From Closterium sp. NIES-65 (lineage: Eukaryota; Streptophyta; Zygnematophyceae; Desmidiales; Closteriaceae): a stretch of DNA of 64,000 bases. Shown here piece after piece: positions 1 to 11,415 of this stretch. Numbering within the stretch: position 1 is the stretch's first letter; each line of letters opens with the position of its first letter. Where the stretch lies: contig CANXME010000212.1 of assembly GCA_948144175.1 (NCBI GenBank), positions 186,001 through 250,000 of the forward strand. The letters run 5' to 3'. Position numbers and translations under genes: made by a program. Under the pieces are notes generated by a model that ran no database searches, was not told where the DNA came from, and saw only the letters and a program-made list of their open reading frames with translations.

Positions 1-2
1 GC

Positions 3-745
3 CTCATGCTACCGTTTCTCTTCCCTGACCTCGCTTCCTTTCCCACTGTTGCTGACCTCGTTACCCACCTCCGCGCTAGTGACACCCGCTACCGTGCTGC
101 CCTTCCTGCTGAGTTCCGCGCTGCGAACCCTCCTCCCATGTACATCACTCTCTACTTTCTCGTCACCCGTCTCCCTGAGTCCCTTCGTGTCGTTAGGGAC
201 CAGTTTCTCTCTGTCTGTCCCACCACTCTCACTGTCGACCTCCTTGAGGAGTCCCTGCTAGCGGCTGAGAAGAGTATTGTCGCTGTAGGGGCCTCTCGGG
301 GTGACCCTCGCACCCCCATCTTTGAGGGGTGTGGTCCTTGCCCCCTGCTGCCCTCTGTCGCCTCTGCCGCTGCGGCCGACCTCGCTGGTTTTGAGTCGGT
401 CGGCGCGGCGTCTGCCCCCAGCGGCAGACGCCGCTCTGGCAAGGGCAAGGGGGGCAAGGGAGCGGGTGGAGCTAGAGGGGGCAGTGGAGGAGGCGGTGGG
501 GGTGGAGGGGGGAGTGGGGGTGGCGGTGGGGGTGGTGGCGGGAGTGGAGGTACTAGTGGCGGCGGTGGAGGCGGAGGTGGCGGCGGAGGTGGTAGCGGAG
601 GAGGCGGTGGGAGCGGTGGGAGCGACGGTCCTGGTGGGGGAGGTGGCGGTGGAGACGGGGGTGGCGGTGGAGGCGGGGGTGGCGGTGGAGGCGGGGGTCG
701 GAGTGGCTCGTCCCAGCGGAGCAGCTCTGGGGGTGGTCAGCGCCA

Positions 746-784
<39 letters not shown>

Positions 785-3050
785 GCAGCAGCAGCAGCGC
801 TCTCGCACCGTCCCCGGCCCTCAGCAGCTCCGTGAGTGGTACTTGCAGCGTCAGCGCGGTGGTGCACTTGGTCCCTGCCCCTACGTTCTTCGCACTGGTG
901 ACCGTGCAGGGGAGAGGTGTGGAGGCGCCCACACAGCCCGTCGCTGCTTTGGCCGCCTGACCGACGCCTGGCGTCAGCAGTTTCCGGAGGCCGCTGAGAT
1001 CCCCCGCTGGGGAGAGCTGTCTAGGGCTGGTGTAGCTATTTATGATCTTGACTTTGATGCTATTCTCTCTGCTATGTATGCTGTGACTGGTAGTGATGAG
1101 GATGACTGTTACCGGTGTTTCCCGCCCGACCCGGGCATTGGTACTGCCGCGTCAGGTACTAGTGAGGCTGCTGCTCTAGGTGCCAGTGCGTCTGTGCTCT
1201 CAGGTACTGGTGAGTCCGCCCTCTCAGGTACTGTGTCGGCTTCGGCCTCTCACACCTTCACCCTTGACTCTGGAGCGTCTCGCTCCTTCTTTAGGGACCG
1301 CACCACTCTCACGCCGCTGAGTCGGCCTGTTGCGGTGTCCCTGGCTGACCCCTCTGGGGGGCCTGTCCTGTCTCGCTTCTCCACTGTCCTCCCGTGTCTG
1401 GCGGCCCCCTCTGGCACCCTGACTGGTCTCTACCTCCCCTCGTTCTCGACGAACTTGGTGAGTGGTGCTGACCTTCAGGATGCGGGTGTCCACCAGTTCA
1501 CCCCTGCTCGTCAGCGGGTGACCCACTGCACGGAGGCGGATACAGGTCGCCACCTGGCTACGTTTACACGTCGGCCAGGGTCGAGCCTGTACACACTGAC
1601 CACTGCGTCTCCTCCCGTTGCTGAGTCTGGTAGGGTAGCTGCGTCGAGTCAGGTGTTTGCTGCAGCGTCCAGGTCTGGTCCTGAGTCTGCCCCCTGTTCT
1701 TGTCGTCGTCTGTCTCACGAGACCCTCCTCTGGCACCACCGCCTTGGCCACCCCTCTCTGCTTCGGCTCAGAGGCATGGCCTCGCGAGTCCTTGTGTCTG
1801 GTCTTCCCCGGTCCCTCCCTCCCCTCCCTCCGGGCTCTGGCCCTGCCTGTGTCCCCTGTGTCGAGGGGCGCCAGCGTGCTGCCCCTCACTCCTCCCAGTT
1901 TCCTCCGACAGAGGCCCCGTTGCAGACGCTTCACATGGACGTGTGGGGCCCAGCCCGCGTCCGTGGCCAGGGTCAGGAGCGCTACTTCCTGCTGGTGGTT
2001 GACGACTACTCGCGTTACACCACAGTCTTCCCCTTGCGCAGCAAGGGTGAGGTCACTGAGGTGTTGATCGACTGGATCCGCGCAGCTCGTCTCCAGCTTC
2101 GGAGGAGCTTTGGCTCTGACTTCCCTGTTTTGCGTCTGCACTCGGACAGAGGCGGAGAGTTCTCCTCTGCCCTCCTGAGTGCCTACTGTCGTGTGCGAGG
2201 CATCCGTCAGACCTTCACGCTTCCGGACTCACCACAGCAGAATGGGATTGCTGAGCGCCGCATTGGCATGGTCATGGACGTCGCTCGTACGTCCATGATG
2301 CATGCGGCTGCTCCCCATTTTCTGTGGCCGTTTGCGGTCAGGTACGCTGCGCACCAGATCAACCTCCACCCCAGGGTCTCTCGACCGGAGACCTCCCCAG
2401 CTCTGCTGTGGACGGGGAAGGTTGGCGATGCGTCGGCGTTCCGGGTCTGGGGATCTCGGGCGTTTGTTCGCGACCTGTCTGCGGACAAGCTGTCCCCTCG
2501 TGCTTCTCCCTGCGTCTTCCTGGGGTTCCCCCCCGACGCCCCTGGGTGGCAGTTTTACCACCCCACCTCTCGGCGTGTTCTGTCCTCCCAGGACGTCACG
2601 TTCGACGAGTCGGTACCCTACTACCGCCTCTTCCCCTACCGCACTCCGTCCCTCCCCCCACCCCCGCTCTTCTTGGTACCAGGTCCCCCCCCTCAGGGTC
2701 CTGCCCCTTTAGGTGTGTCCCAGGTAGATGCGGTTGAGCCTGTCGAGGTCACTGGTGACTCTGGTGCTGCTGCGGGAGCTGAGCCTGGGGGTGCGGAGTC
2801 TGGGGGTGCTGAGCCTAAGGGTGCTGTGCCTGGGGGTGCTGAGCCTGGAGGTGTCGAGCCTGGGGGTGCTGTGCCTGGGGGTGCTGAGCCTGGGGGTGCT
2901 GTTCCTCGGGGTGCTGCGCCTGGGGGTGCTGTGCCTGGGGGTGCTGAGCCTGGGGGTGCTGAGCCTGGGGGTGCTGTTCCTGGGGGTGTTGAGCCTGGGG
3001 GTGCTGTGCCTGGGGGTGCTTCGTCTCGCCGGGAGCCACTCTTCTCATAG
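3..3050 (+). pseudogene. Gag-protease-integrase part of copia polyprotein (A)
   Basis: Open from the window edge to a TAG at 3048-3050. It begins inside the copia Gag domain. A polyglycine stretch follows (about residues 150-235), then polyglutamine from a CAG tract near 745-800, then a QQLREWY motif and a zinc-knuckle-like C-x13-C-x3-H-x4-C segment. The protease motif is LDSGAS. The GAG-pre-integrase segment is HHRLGHPSL. The integrase core has DVWGP, HSDRGGEF and QNGIAERR, which supply D, D and E. A long (EPGGA)n repeat comes before the stop. Element D has CAG (Gln) where this copy has TAG, so the polyprotein frame is broken by a single transition. Confidence 0.9.
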
Positions 3051-5614
3051 GAGCTGCGTGAGTGGTTTGCCCGGCGCTGGAGGCGTGCTGCTGGTGCTGG
3101 TGGTTCTTCGGCTGCAGAGGGTATTGCTGCCACGCGTCCTGGCGGTGCTCGTACTGTGGGTGCTGGAGCTGCTGGGTCTGAGAGCTCTCCTGGAGCTGGT
3201 ACTGCTGAGGGTGTTGGCGCTGAGCCTGCGGTTGGAGGTCCGACTGACAGTACTCCTGGTGCTGCTGCTGGAGGTTCTGGAGCTTCTGGTGGTTCTGCTG
3301 GAGGTGCTGCTGGAGTGGGTGCTCCTGACGGGCCTGCTGGTGCTGTTCCTGCTGTTTCTGGCGTCGCCGCGCGGCCCCGACCGTACTTCGTTCCGCTCCT
3401 GCAGCAGGTTCTTGGTCTTGCACCTCCTCCTCCTCCCTTAGAGGGTCCGCAGCCTGTCCGGTCACAGCCACAGCTACAGCATGCCTCCCCTTTGCCTGCT
3501 CCTTCTCCCTACGCTGGTCCGACTGGAGGTCTTACTGAGCGTCGTGAGCCTGCGTCTCGTCCTGCGTCGCCTGTTCGTACTGAGCGCGCTAGTAGTCGCG
3601 GGTCGCGTCAGCGTCCTCCTCCTGTCCCTGGCACGCACCGGATGTCACTGCGTCCGTCCACTGCTCCTCTGCGTGCCCCTTTGCCTTCTCCTCCTGCTTC
3701 CTCTCTTCCTGCTCTTGCCGACCCGGAGTCGGACTCTCTTCGTGCTGCCAGTCCTACTGTCACGCGTCTCCTTGCTACTGCTGTCACTGACCCTTCCTTC
3801 GAGTCGTCTGCTGCGTCTGCCCTTGTCACTGAGCTTGTCGACTTTGCTGCGCGCTGTCGTCTAGACTACGCTGCTCGTCTTCTCACTGAGTCTGAGTCCG
3901 CCTGTCCTCCGTCCGTCGGGGGTGAGTGTGCCCTTGGCACGGACGTCCTTGAGGACAGGCAGGAGGAGTTCCAGTGTCTAGCCGCTGCTTCACCTCGTCT
4001 CGCGTCTGTACTGCTAGCCCCTGAGGGAGACCCGGATGCACCAGACATCCCGACTCCGCGCTCTTACGCGGAGGCGATAGAGGGTCCCTACTCCTCTCAG
4101 TGGCAGGCAGCTATGGATGCAGAGATGGCTTCCTGGAAGTCCACAGGCACCTACGTTGACGCTGTTCCCCCTCCTGGGGCGAACATCGTCAGTGGCATGT
4201 GGATTTTCAGGGTGAAGCGGCCGCCGGGTTCTCCGCCTGTCTTCAAGGCGCGTTACGTGGCTCGTGGCTTCAGTCAGCGGCAGGGGGTTGACTACTTTCA
4301 GACCTTCTCCCCCACCCCGAAGATGACCACTCTTCGGGTTCTGCTGCACGTTGCTGCTCACCGCGACTACGAGCTGCACTCTCTCGACTTCAGCACAGCT
4401 TTCTTGCAGGGCAGCCTGCACGAGGAGATCTGGCTGCGTCGCCCACCTGGCTTCACTGGGTCTTTCCCTCCTGGTACCTAGTGGAGTCTCCGGCGTCCAG
4501 TCTACGATCTCCGCCAGGCGCCACGTGAGTGGCACGACACACTGAGGACTACGCTCGCGGCACTTGGGTTTGCTCCTTCTACTGCCGACCCGTCGCTGTT
4601 TCTGCGCACCGACACCTCTCTGCCGCCGTTCTACATCCTCGTGTACGTCGACGACTTGGTCTTTGCCACAGCTGACACTGTTGGACTCGCCTACGTGAAG
4701 TCCGAGCTGCAGAAGAGACACACGTGCACTGACCTGGGTGAACTGGCTTCCAGATCACCCGGGACAGAGCACGCCGCACCATTACCCTGACTCAGTCACA
4801 CATGGTGCAGCAGGTCCTTCAGCGCTTCGGCTTCACGTACTCCTCGCCTCAGGCCACTCCTCTGCCTACTCGCCACTCGCTCTCAGCTCTGCCTTCGGAT
4901 GAGTCCGTAGAGTCGAGTGGTCAGTTTGCAGAGCTTGTTGGCTGCCTCATGTACCTGATGACCTGCACACGACCTGACCTCGCATACCCTCTTAGCATTC
5001 TCGCACGCTTTGTTGCTCCTGGGAGACACCGACCAGAGCACATGGCTGCAGCGAAGAGGGTGTTGCGTTACTTGTGCAGTACGTCGGGCATGGGGCTAGT
5101 GCTTGGAGGGCGCAGTCCAGTGGTCCTCACTGGGCACGCAGACGCTTCTTGGGCTGACGACCAGGCTACGCAGCGGTCGTCACAGGGTTACACCTTCAGC
5201 CTTGGTTCCGGCTCTGTCTCGTGGCGGGCTACCCGCTCGTCTTCTGTTCTCGGCTCCAGTTGTGAGGCTGAGATCTACGCTGGGGCTATGGCTGCGCAGG
5301 AGTTACGCTGGCTCACCTACCTGCTGACCGACCTTGGAGAGCAGCCTCGTTCTCCTCCAGTCCTGTACGTAGACAACAAGGCCATGCTGGCCTTGTGTCG
5401 AGAGCAGCGACTGGAGCACAGAACGAAGCACATTGCTCTCCGCTACTTTCTTGCTCGTGAGCTACAGCAGCGTGGACAGTTGCGACTTGCGTACGTGGCC
5501 TCTGAGGCCAACACTGCTGATGTCTTCACCAAGGCACTTGCGCCTTGTGATCATCAGCGTTGTTGCACGCAGTTGGGTCTTGTGCCTGTCTTGCCTCACT
5601 TGCTCTCCTCTTGA
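3051..5614 (+). pseudogene. RT-RNase H part of copia polyprotein (A)
   Basis: Continues the same frame after the TAG at 3048. It holds the Ser/Pro-rich linker with an ELREWF motif, then the RT region. A second amber at 4479-4481 replaces the Gln of the GTQWSL motif. The YVDD catalytic box is still readable near 4645. At about 4745 a 13-nt deletion, compared with D and F, shifts the frame. The reading frame resumes at 4802 with the RT thumb and RNase H (HADASWADDQATQRSSQG, CEAEIYAGA, YVDNKAML, HRTKHI) and ends at a natural TGA at 5612. Confidence 0.88.
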
Positions 5615-5835
5615 CCTTGCTTGTACATTCGCCTATATATACTCTTGCTCTTGCTTGCTTGACTCTTGTATATCTCTATATATGATCTTGCATGTGAACT
5701 GGCCGTCTGGTCTTTGAACTTGTGCTCGGAATGCGTGGTGACTTTGTGATCCACCCCGAGCTTGCTTTGCTTTGCTTTGCTTTGCTTGACTGGTCTTGTG
5801 ACCCCTTGTTCTCCCCCACTTTGCCTATGGGGGTG

Positions 5836-5972
5836 TGTCAGAACATATCTATAGCTTATACTATTGTGTAGGCTGTAGTGGGGTATCCCATAGGGGGTAC
5901 AACCCAGTTAGGGTTTCATATTTGTACTGCCTTCATTCATAGTTCACACATTCCTGTTCATTCAGTTTCACA
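5836..5972 (+). repeat. 3' LTR of copia A
   Basis: About 137 bp, from TGTCAGAACAT to TTCACA, preceded by the purine run ATGGGGGTG. It aligns along its length with the LTRs of C, D and F, sharing the GGTACAACCCA and TAGGGTTT blocks. The right flank is Gag coding sequence of element B. The TSD cannot be checked because the 5' LTR is outside the window. Confidence 0.85.
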
Positions 5973-7435
5973 ACCTGCCGATCACTGAGCGCACGCATTT
6001 TAGTCAGCACAAGACTGCCAAGGCGCTGTATGACGCTGTAGTTGCGCGCTATTCCTCCACAGCCACTGCAGCCGTAGGACGCCTCATCCTGCTCTACCTA
6101 TTCCCCGACCTGTCCTCGTTTACCACCGCTGAGGACCTCATCTCTCACCTCCGCGCTTGTGACGCTCTCTTTCGTGCCGCTCTTATCGACGAGTTCCTCG
6201 CCACGAACACCCCACCGCTGTACTTTACCCTCTACATCCTCGTCACTCGCCTCCCTGACACTCTTAGCTCGGTCAGGGACCATTTCCTCGCCAAGGACCC
6301 TACCAATATCACGCTAGCCGGCTTTGAGCAGCAGCTCCTAGCAGCAGAGAAGAACATCCTCGCTGTAGGTGCTGCCCGTGGCACTCCACGCACTCCCCTC
6401 TTTGAGGGGTGCTCCCCCTCCCCTCTTGCCCCCTCCTACGCCTCAGCTGCTGCTGCAGTCGACCTCCTTGGTGCTGAGAAGGTTGCAGCAGATTCCGCTC
6501 CTAGTGGGAAGCGCGGCAATGGCAGGGGTGGGAAGGGTGGCAGGGGTGGTGGCGGTGGCGGTGGCGGGAGCGGTGGTGGAGGCGGCGGGGGTGGTGACGG
6601 TGGTGGGGGTGGTCGTGGGGGTGGAGGAGGTGGGTGGGGCGCAGGTGGAACTGGGAGTGGTGGAGGTGGCAGCGGAGGTAGTGGGGGAGGAGGCAGTGGT
6701 GGTGGCAGTGGAGGTGGGGGCGGGAGTGGAACCAGCCGTAAGGGGAGTTCCAGTGGTGGCCTGCAGTAGCAGCAGGAGCAGCAGCAGCGCCAGACCCCCT
6801 CTTCTCAGTAGCTCCATGACTGGTATGCCGGGCGTGGGGCGTCTGGGGGTCCTGGTCGCTGCCCCTAAGTCATTCTCACTGGTCCCCGTAAGGGTCGCCC
6901 ATGCAACGGCTTTCACACTGAGTACCGCTGCTTCGCTTGGCTCAGCAACGCCTGGCGCGTCAAGTTTTCTGATGCTGCTGAATCCCCCAACCGGGCAAAT
7001 CCGCTTAGGCGTGATGTACCTATCTTTGATCTTGATTATGATGTAATCCTTGCTGCCATGTATGCATTGACTGTAAGTGCTGAGGGTGGCTGTTACTTGT
7101 GTGTACCGCCTGACCTCGGTATAGACCGAGGTATAGCACTTGCAGCCCTAGGTGCTAGTGAGTCTGCTCTCCCTGGTACTGCGTCCACTCAGGCCTTGCA
7201 CACTTTTACACTTGACTCTGGTGCTTCCCGCTGTTTCTTTCCTGACAGCACCACACTCACTCCCCTTCGTCGTCCTGTCCCTATCTCACTGGCTGACCCC
7301 TCTGGGGGCCCAGTGCTTGCACGGTCCACCACTGTGCTTCCGTGTCCGGCGGTCACGTCTGGTGAGCTGTCAGGTCTCCACCTACCCTCGTTCTCTACGA
7401 ACCTGGTGAGCAACGCCGTCTTTCAGGATCACTGA
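5973..7435 (+). pseudogene. Gag-protease of copia B
   Basis: One continuous frame holds the Gag domain (LYDAVVARYSS, YILVTRLPDTL), a glycine-rich tract (about 6500-6750), a remnant of the knuckle region and the protease motif LDSGAS (near 7215). Stops in that frame at 6767-6769 and 6812-6814 are TAG where relatives have CAG. Another TAG follows near 6868. There is no start codon because A's LTR replaces the beginning. The fragment ends at TGA 7433. Confidence 0.8.
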
Positions 7436-7519
7436 GTTGACACCTTTACTCCTGGAGGACAGCGTGTAGCGATCTGCACGTGCTCCCGGACAGACCGCCA
7501 CCTGGCCACGTTCAGACGT

Positions 7520-8467
7520 GTGCCCGGGTCCAGTCTGTACACCCTCACCACTGCGTCGTGCTACACCCCTTTGTCTCCTCAGCAGTACGCGTCTGCTCAG
7601 GTAGCTACCCAGTGTGAGTGTCGCCGGCTGTCGCACGACACTCTCCTGTGGCACCACCGCCTTGGTTACCCCTCCCTGCCTCGCCTTCGGAGCATGCACT
7701 CTCGCTTCCTGGTCTCTGGCCTTCCCAGGTCTCTGCCTGCCCTCCCTCCCTCGCCTGTGACGCCCTGCATTCCTTGTGTCGAGGGGCGGCAGCACGCCGC
7801 TCCTCACTCCTCCTTGTTCCCTCCCACAGAGGCTCCACTGCAGGCTCTCCACCTGGACGTGTGGGGCCCAGCTCGCGTCCATGGACAGGGCCACGAGTGG
7901 TACTTCCTGCTGGTCGTCGACGACTACACGCGTTACACCACGTTCTTCCCCTTGCAGCGCAAGGGGGACGTCCCTCATGTTTTGATCCCCTGGATCCGCG
8001 CTGTTCGTCTCTAGCTCCGCGAGCGGTTCCTGTCGGACTTTCGTCTCCTGTCTGCACTCTGATAGAGGTGGTGAGTTCTCCTCGGACCTCTTGGCAGCCT
8101 ACTGTGCGGAGCACGGCATCCGCCAGACGTTCACGCTTCCGGCCTCTCCGCAGCAGAATGGGGTTGCTGAGCGCCGCATTGGCTTAGTCATGGAGGTCGC
8201 TCGTACCTCCATGATCCATGCGGCTGCCCCCCATTTTCTGTGGCCGTTTGCGGTCAGGTACGCCGCACATCAGCTCAACCTCTGGCCCCGTGTCTCTGTA
8301 CCGGAGACGTCGCCCACACTGCGTTGGACGACGGAGGTTGGCGATGCGTCGCGCTTCTGAGTCTGGGGTGCCCGTGCCTTTGTTCGCGATACCACTACGG
8401 ACAAGCTCTCCCCTCGCGCCATTCCCTGCGTCTTCCTTGGCTTTGTCCTTGACGCGCATGGCTGTCT
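7520..8467 (+). pseudogene. Integrase of copia B
   Basis: Starts with the GAG-pre-integrase HHRLGYPSL segment and CIPCVEGRQ zinc ligands, then LDVWGPARV and VVDDYTRY. A TAG at 8012-8014 replaces the Gln of RLQL. A frameshift near 8040-8090 precedes QNGVAERRIG. A TGA at 8358-8360 and a short deletion near 8455 remove the segment before QDVTFDES. The catalytic D, D and E can all be seen, but in different frames. Confidence 0.8.
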
Positions 8468-10633
8468 TTGCGTCTCAAGACGTCACCTTTGACGAGTCCG
8501 TCCCCTTTTACCGTCTCTTTCCCTACCACACTGCCCCTCGCCCCCCCCCCGCCGCTCTTTCTTGCTCCAAGTCCTCCCCAGGTAGACCCCCTCCCCGCAC
8601 CAGGTCCTGCTCCTTCAGGTGTTTCTCAGGTAAACCCTCTTGTGCCTACGCCTGTGGAGGTCAGTGGTGACTCAGGTCCTGTTGGGGGTGCGGAGCCTTC
8701 GTGTGAGGAGCCTGGGGGTGCGGAGTCTGGGGGTGTTGAGCCTGCGTGTGCGGAGCCTGGGGGTGCTGAGTCTGGGGGTGCTGAGACTGCTGCTCCGCGG
8801 TCTCCTTGGAGTACCCGTCTTCGTGCGCGTGTACCTCTCACCTCACAGCAGCGGCACGACTGGTACGGTCGCCGTCAGGGTCGCGCTTCTGGAGCTCAGG
8901 GCTCTGCTGCTGGAGGTACTTCTACTGCCGTAACTGGAGCTAGGAGTGGTGCTGGTCTCGGAGGTGCTCGTACTGGAGGTACTGGAGCTGCTTGTGCTGG
9001 AGGTGCTGCTGAGCCTGAGGGTACTCCTGGTGGGGACCCTAGGTCTGGGGGTGCTGTTGCTGGAGACACTGAGGCTGGTGACCCTGGGACTGGAGGTGCT
9101 GGTTTTGGGGGTGCTTCTGCTGAGGGTGCTGGAGCTGCTGAGCGTCCTGGAGCTACTGAGGGTGCTGGAGCTACTGAGGGTGCTGGAGCTGCTAAGGGCG
9201 CTGGAGCTGCTGGAGGTACTGGAGCTGCTGGGGGTGCTAGAGCTGCTCAAGGTGTTGGAGCCGCTGGTACTGGTGGCGTTGCGCAGCCACGCCTGTTATT
9301 TTCTCCGCCTTCTCCGTTCTCTCTACCACCGCCTGCCTCCGTGCTTCGCCAGGTTCTTAGCCTCTCGTTGTCTACTGGTCTTCCGTTACAGCCTGGCTCA
9401 CCCTTGCCTACTCCTTCTCCTTACACTGAGCAGTCAGGAGGTCTTGCTGAGCGTCGTGAGCCTGCGTCGCGTCCTATCTCGCCTGTCCGTTCTGGTCGTC
9501 GTGTTCCTCGTCAGCATCAGCGGGCTGTTCCAGGCACCCACCTTGTAGTCCGTCGTCTTTCCACTTCTTCGCCTTGTGTTCCTTTGCCGTCCCCTCGTGA
9601 GTCTTCTCTGCCTGACGCTGCTGAACGTGAGTCTGACCTGTTCCGTAGTGAGCACCCTACGGTCACACGTATGTTAGCCACTGTTGTCACTGACCCGTCG
9701 TTTGAGTCCACTGCTGCGTCTGCCCTAGTATCTGAGCTTGTCGACTTTGCTGCTGCCTGTTGTCTAGACTACGCCGCTAGTCTTGTTGCTGAGTCTCAAT
9801 CTGTCTGTCCTCCGTCCGTCGGGGTTGAGTGTGCTCTCGGCACGGACGTCCTTGAGGACAGGCAAGAGGACCTTGAGTGTCTTGCAGCCGCTGCGCCTCA
9901 TCTTGTGTCCATGCTGCTTGCCCCTGAGGGAGACCCGGATGCTCCAGACATCCCGACCCCGCGCTCTTACGCTGAGGCGATCGCGGGTGAGTACTCCTCT
10001 CAGTGGCAGTCAGCCATGGACGCAGAGATGGCATCTTGGAAGTCCACAGGCATCTATGTCGACGAGGTTCCCCCTTCTAGGGCGCTACTGTGCTACTTGT
10101 GCAGTACATCAGGCATGGGGCTCATGCTTGGAGGGCGGGGCGACGTTGTCCTCACTGGTCACTCGGACGCTTCTTGGGTTGACGACCAAGCTACGCAGCG
10201 GTCGTCACAGGGTTACACCTTTAGCCTTGGCTCTGGCTCTGTTTCTTGGCGTTCTACACGCTCGCCTAAGGTTCTCGGCTCCAGTTGTGAGGCTGAGATC
10301 TACGCCACAGCCATGGCTGCACAGGAGTTACGCTGGCTCACCTACCTGCTGACCGACTTGGGAGAGCGGCCTCGTTCTCCTCAAGTGTTGTACGTCGACA
10401 ACAAGGCCGCCATTGCCTTGTGTCAGGAGCACAGCCTAGAGCACAGAACGAAGCACATCGCTCTGCGTTACTTCTTGGCTCGAGAGTTGCAGCAGCGTGG
10501 TCAGCTTCGTCTGGTTTACGTGGCCACTCGGGCCAACACAGGTGATATATTCACCAAGGCACTTCCGCCTGGTGATCATCAGCGCTTTTGTACCTTGTTG
10601 GGCCTTGTGCCTACGTTTCCTCACTTGCTGTAG
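8468..10633 (+). pseudogene. Linker fused in frame to RNase H after RT deletion (B)
   Basis: A 721-codon open frame. The family-like part begins after a run of ten C at 8541-8550, where the upstream integrase tail is in another frame. The Pro/Gly/Glu-rich linker with QQRHDWYGRR leads into the start of the RT region (AEIAGEYSSQWQSAMDAEMASWKS). At about 10080 the frame jumps directly to the RNase H side (LCYLCSTSGMGL). About 1 kb of RT, including YVDD, is absent but the frame is kept. RNase H motifs HSDASW, CEAEIYA, YVDNKAA and HRTKHI remain. It cannot encode a working RT. Confidence 0.85.
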
Positions 10634-10863
10634 CCTTTGCCTGTATTGTGATCTATATATATTCCTGTATGCTTACACTTGCTAGGTTGTGATCACTGTA
10701 TTGCTTGTGCTCTGCATGTGAACTGGCCTTGTGGCCTCTTGCTTGTGCTCGGTGTGTGTGGTGACTTTGTGATCCATCCTGAGCTGTGCTTTGTTTCTTC
10801 TCTTGACTGGTCTTGTGACCATTGTCTTTGTTCTGGCTATCCCCCATTTCGCCTATGGGGGTG

Positions 10864-10997
10864 TGTCAAACTATATGTTTATTGTTAGTTAGGCTGTATT
10901 GGGGCTAGATTTAGGGGGTACAGAATTTCTCTCGACATTCTAGCCTTGTACCTCCATCTTGACCTAATCTACTCATTCTTGCCTAGTATTCTTAACA
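10864..10997 (+). repeat. 3' LTR of copia B (right boundary approximate)
   Basis: Begins TGTCAAACTATATG directly after GGGGGTG and keeps the GGGGGTACA block of this LTR family. The end is placed at CTTAACA from the expected length (about 134 bp). The following sequence is minisatellite, so the boundary and TSD are uncertain. Confidence 0.6.
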
Positions 10998-11415
10998 TTC
11001 ACCTCATTTCCCTCACGGCTTCACCTCATTTCCCTCACTGCTTCACCTCATTTCCCTCACTGCTTCACCTCATTTCCCTCCCTGCTTCACCTCATTTCCC
11101 TCACTGCTTCACCTCATTTCCCTCACTGCTTCACCTCATTTCCCTCCATGGTTCACCTTATTTCCCTCATTGCTTCACCTCATTTCCCTCCCTGCTTCAC
11201 CTCATTTTCCTCACTGCTTCACCTCATTTCCCTCCCTGCTTCACCTCATTTCCCTCCCTGCTTCACCTCATTTCCCTCACTGCTTCACCTCATTTCCCTC
11301 CCTGCTTCACCTCATTTCGCTCACTGCTTCACCTCATTTCCCTCACTGCTTCACCTCATTTCCCTCACAGCTTCACCTCATTTCCCTCCCTGCTTCACCT
11401 CATTTCCCTCCCTGG
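10998..11415. repeat. 22-bp C/T-rich minisatellite
   Basis: About 18 tandem copies of a unit close to TTCACCTCATTTCCCTCACT plus GC (22 bp) with few substitutions, mostly CACTGC versus CCCTGC. Because 22 is not a multiple of 3, all three frames read through as similar low-complexity peptides. These open frames are not taken as genes. Confidence 0.9.

Larger units (their letters stand above)
1..5972 (+). mobile_element. Copia element A, 5'-truncated by window edge
   Basis: Ty1/copia LTR retrotransposon in the order Gag, protease, integrase, RT, RNase H, 3' LTR. The 5' LTR, leader and start of Gag lie left of the window. The 3' LTR abuts Gag codons of element B, so A is inserted inside B. Its sequence is closest to D and C in this window. 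The coding region is interrupted by two CAG-to-TAG stops and a 13-nt deletion, so it is not autonomous. The 3' UTR (5615-5835) holds a tandem CTTTG run and ends in a G-rich polypurine tract just before the LTR. Confidence 0.93.
5973..10997 (+). mobile_element. Copia element B, degenerate, RT deleted
   Basis: An older relative of A. Its 5' part is separated by the insertion of A, so the LTR, leader and Gag start are off-window. Gag, protease, integrase, linker and RNase H are recognisable, but most of the reverse transcriptase is missing. It has several nonsense codons and frameshifts. It belongs to a distinct sublineage: the linker and Gag carry HDWY where the other copies have REWY or REWF, and the LTR begins TGTCAAAC. 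10634-10863 is the 3' UTR, ending at a GGGGGTG polypurine tract. Confidence 0.85.

Noticed and set aside
1224-2141. 305-codon antisense frame in element A
   Set aside because: Shadow of the Gag-Pol frame; similar shadows occur opposite C, D and F.
10998-11415. CRISPR-like array
   Set aside because: Direct 22-bp repeats without spacers, in a eukaryotic retroelement-rich region.
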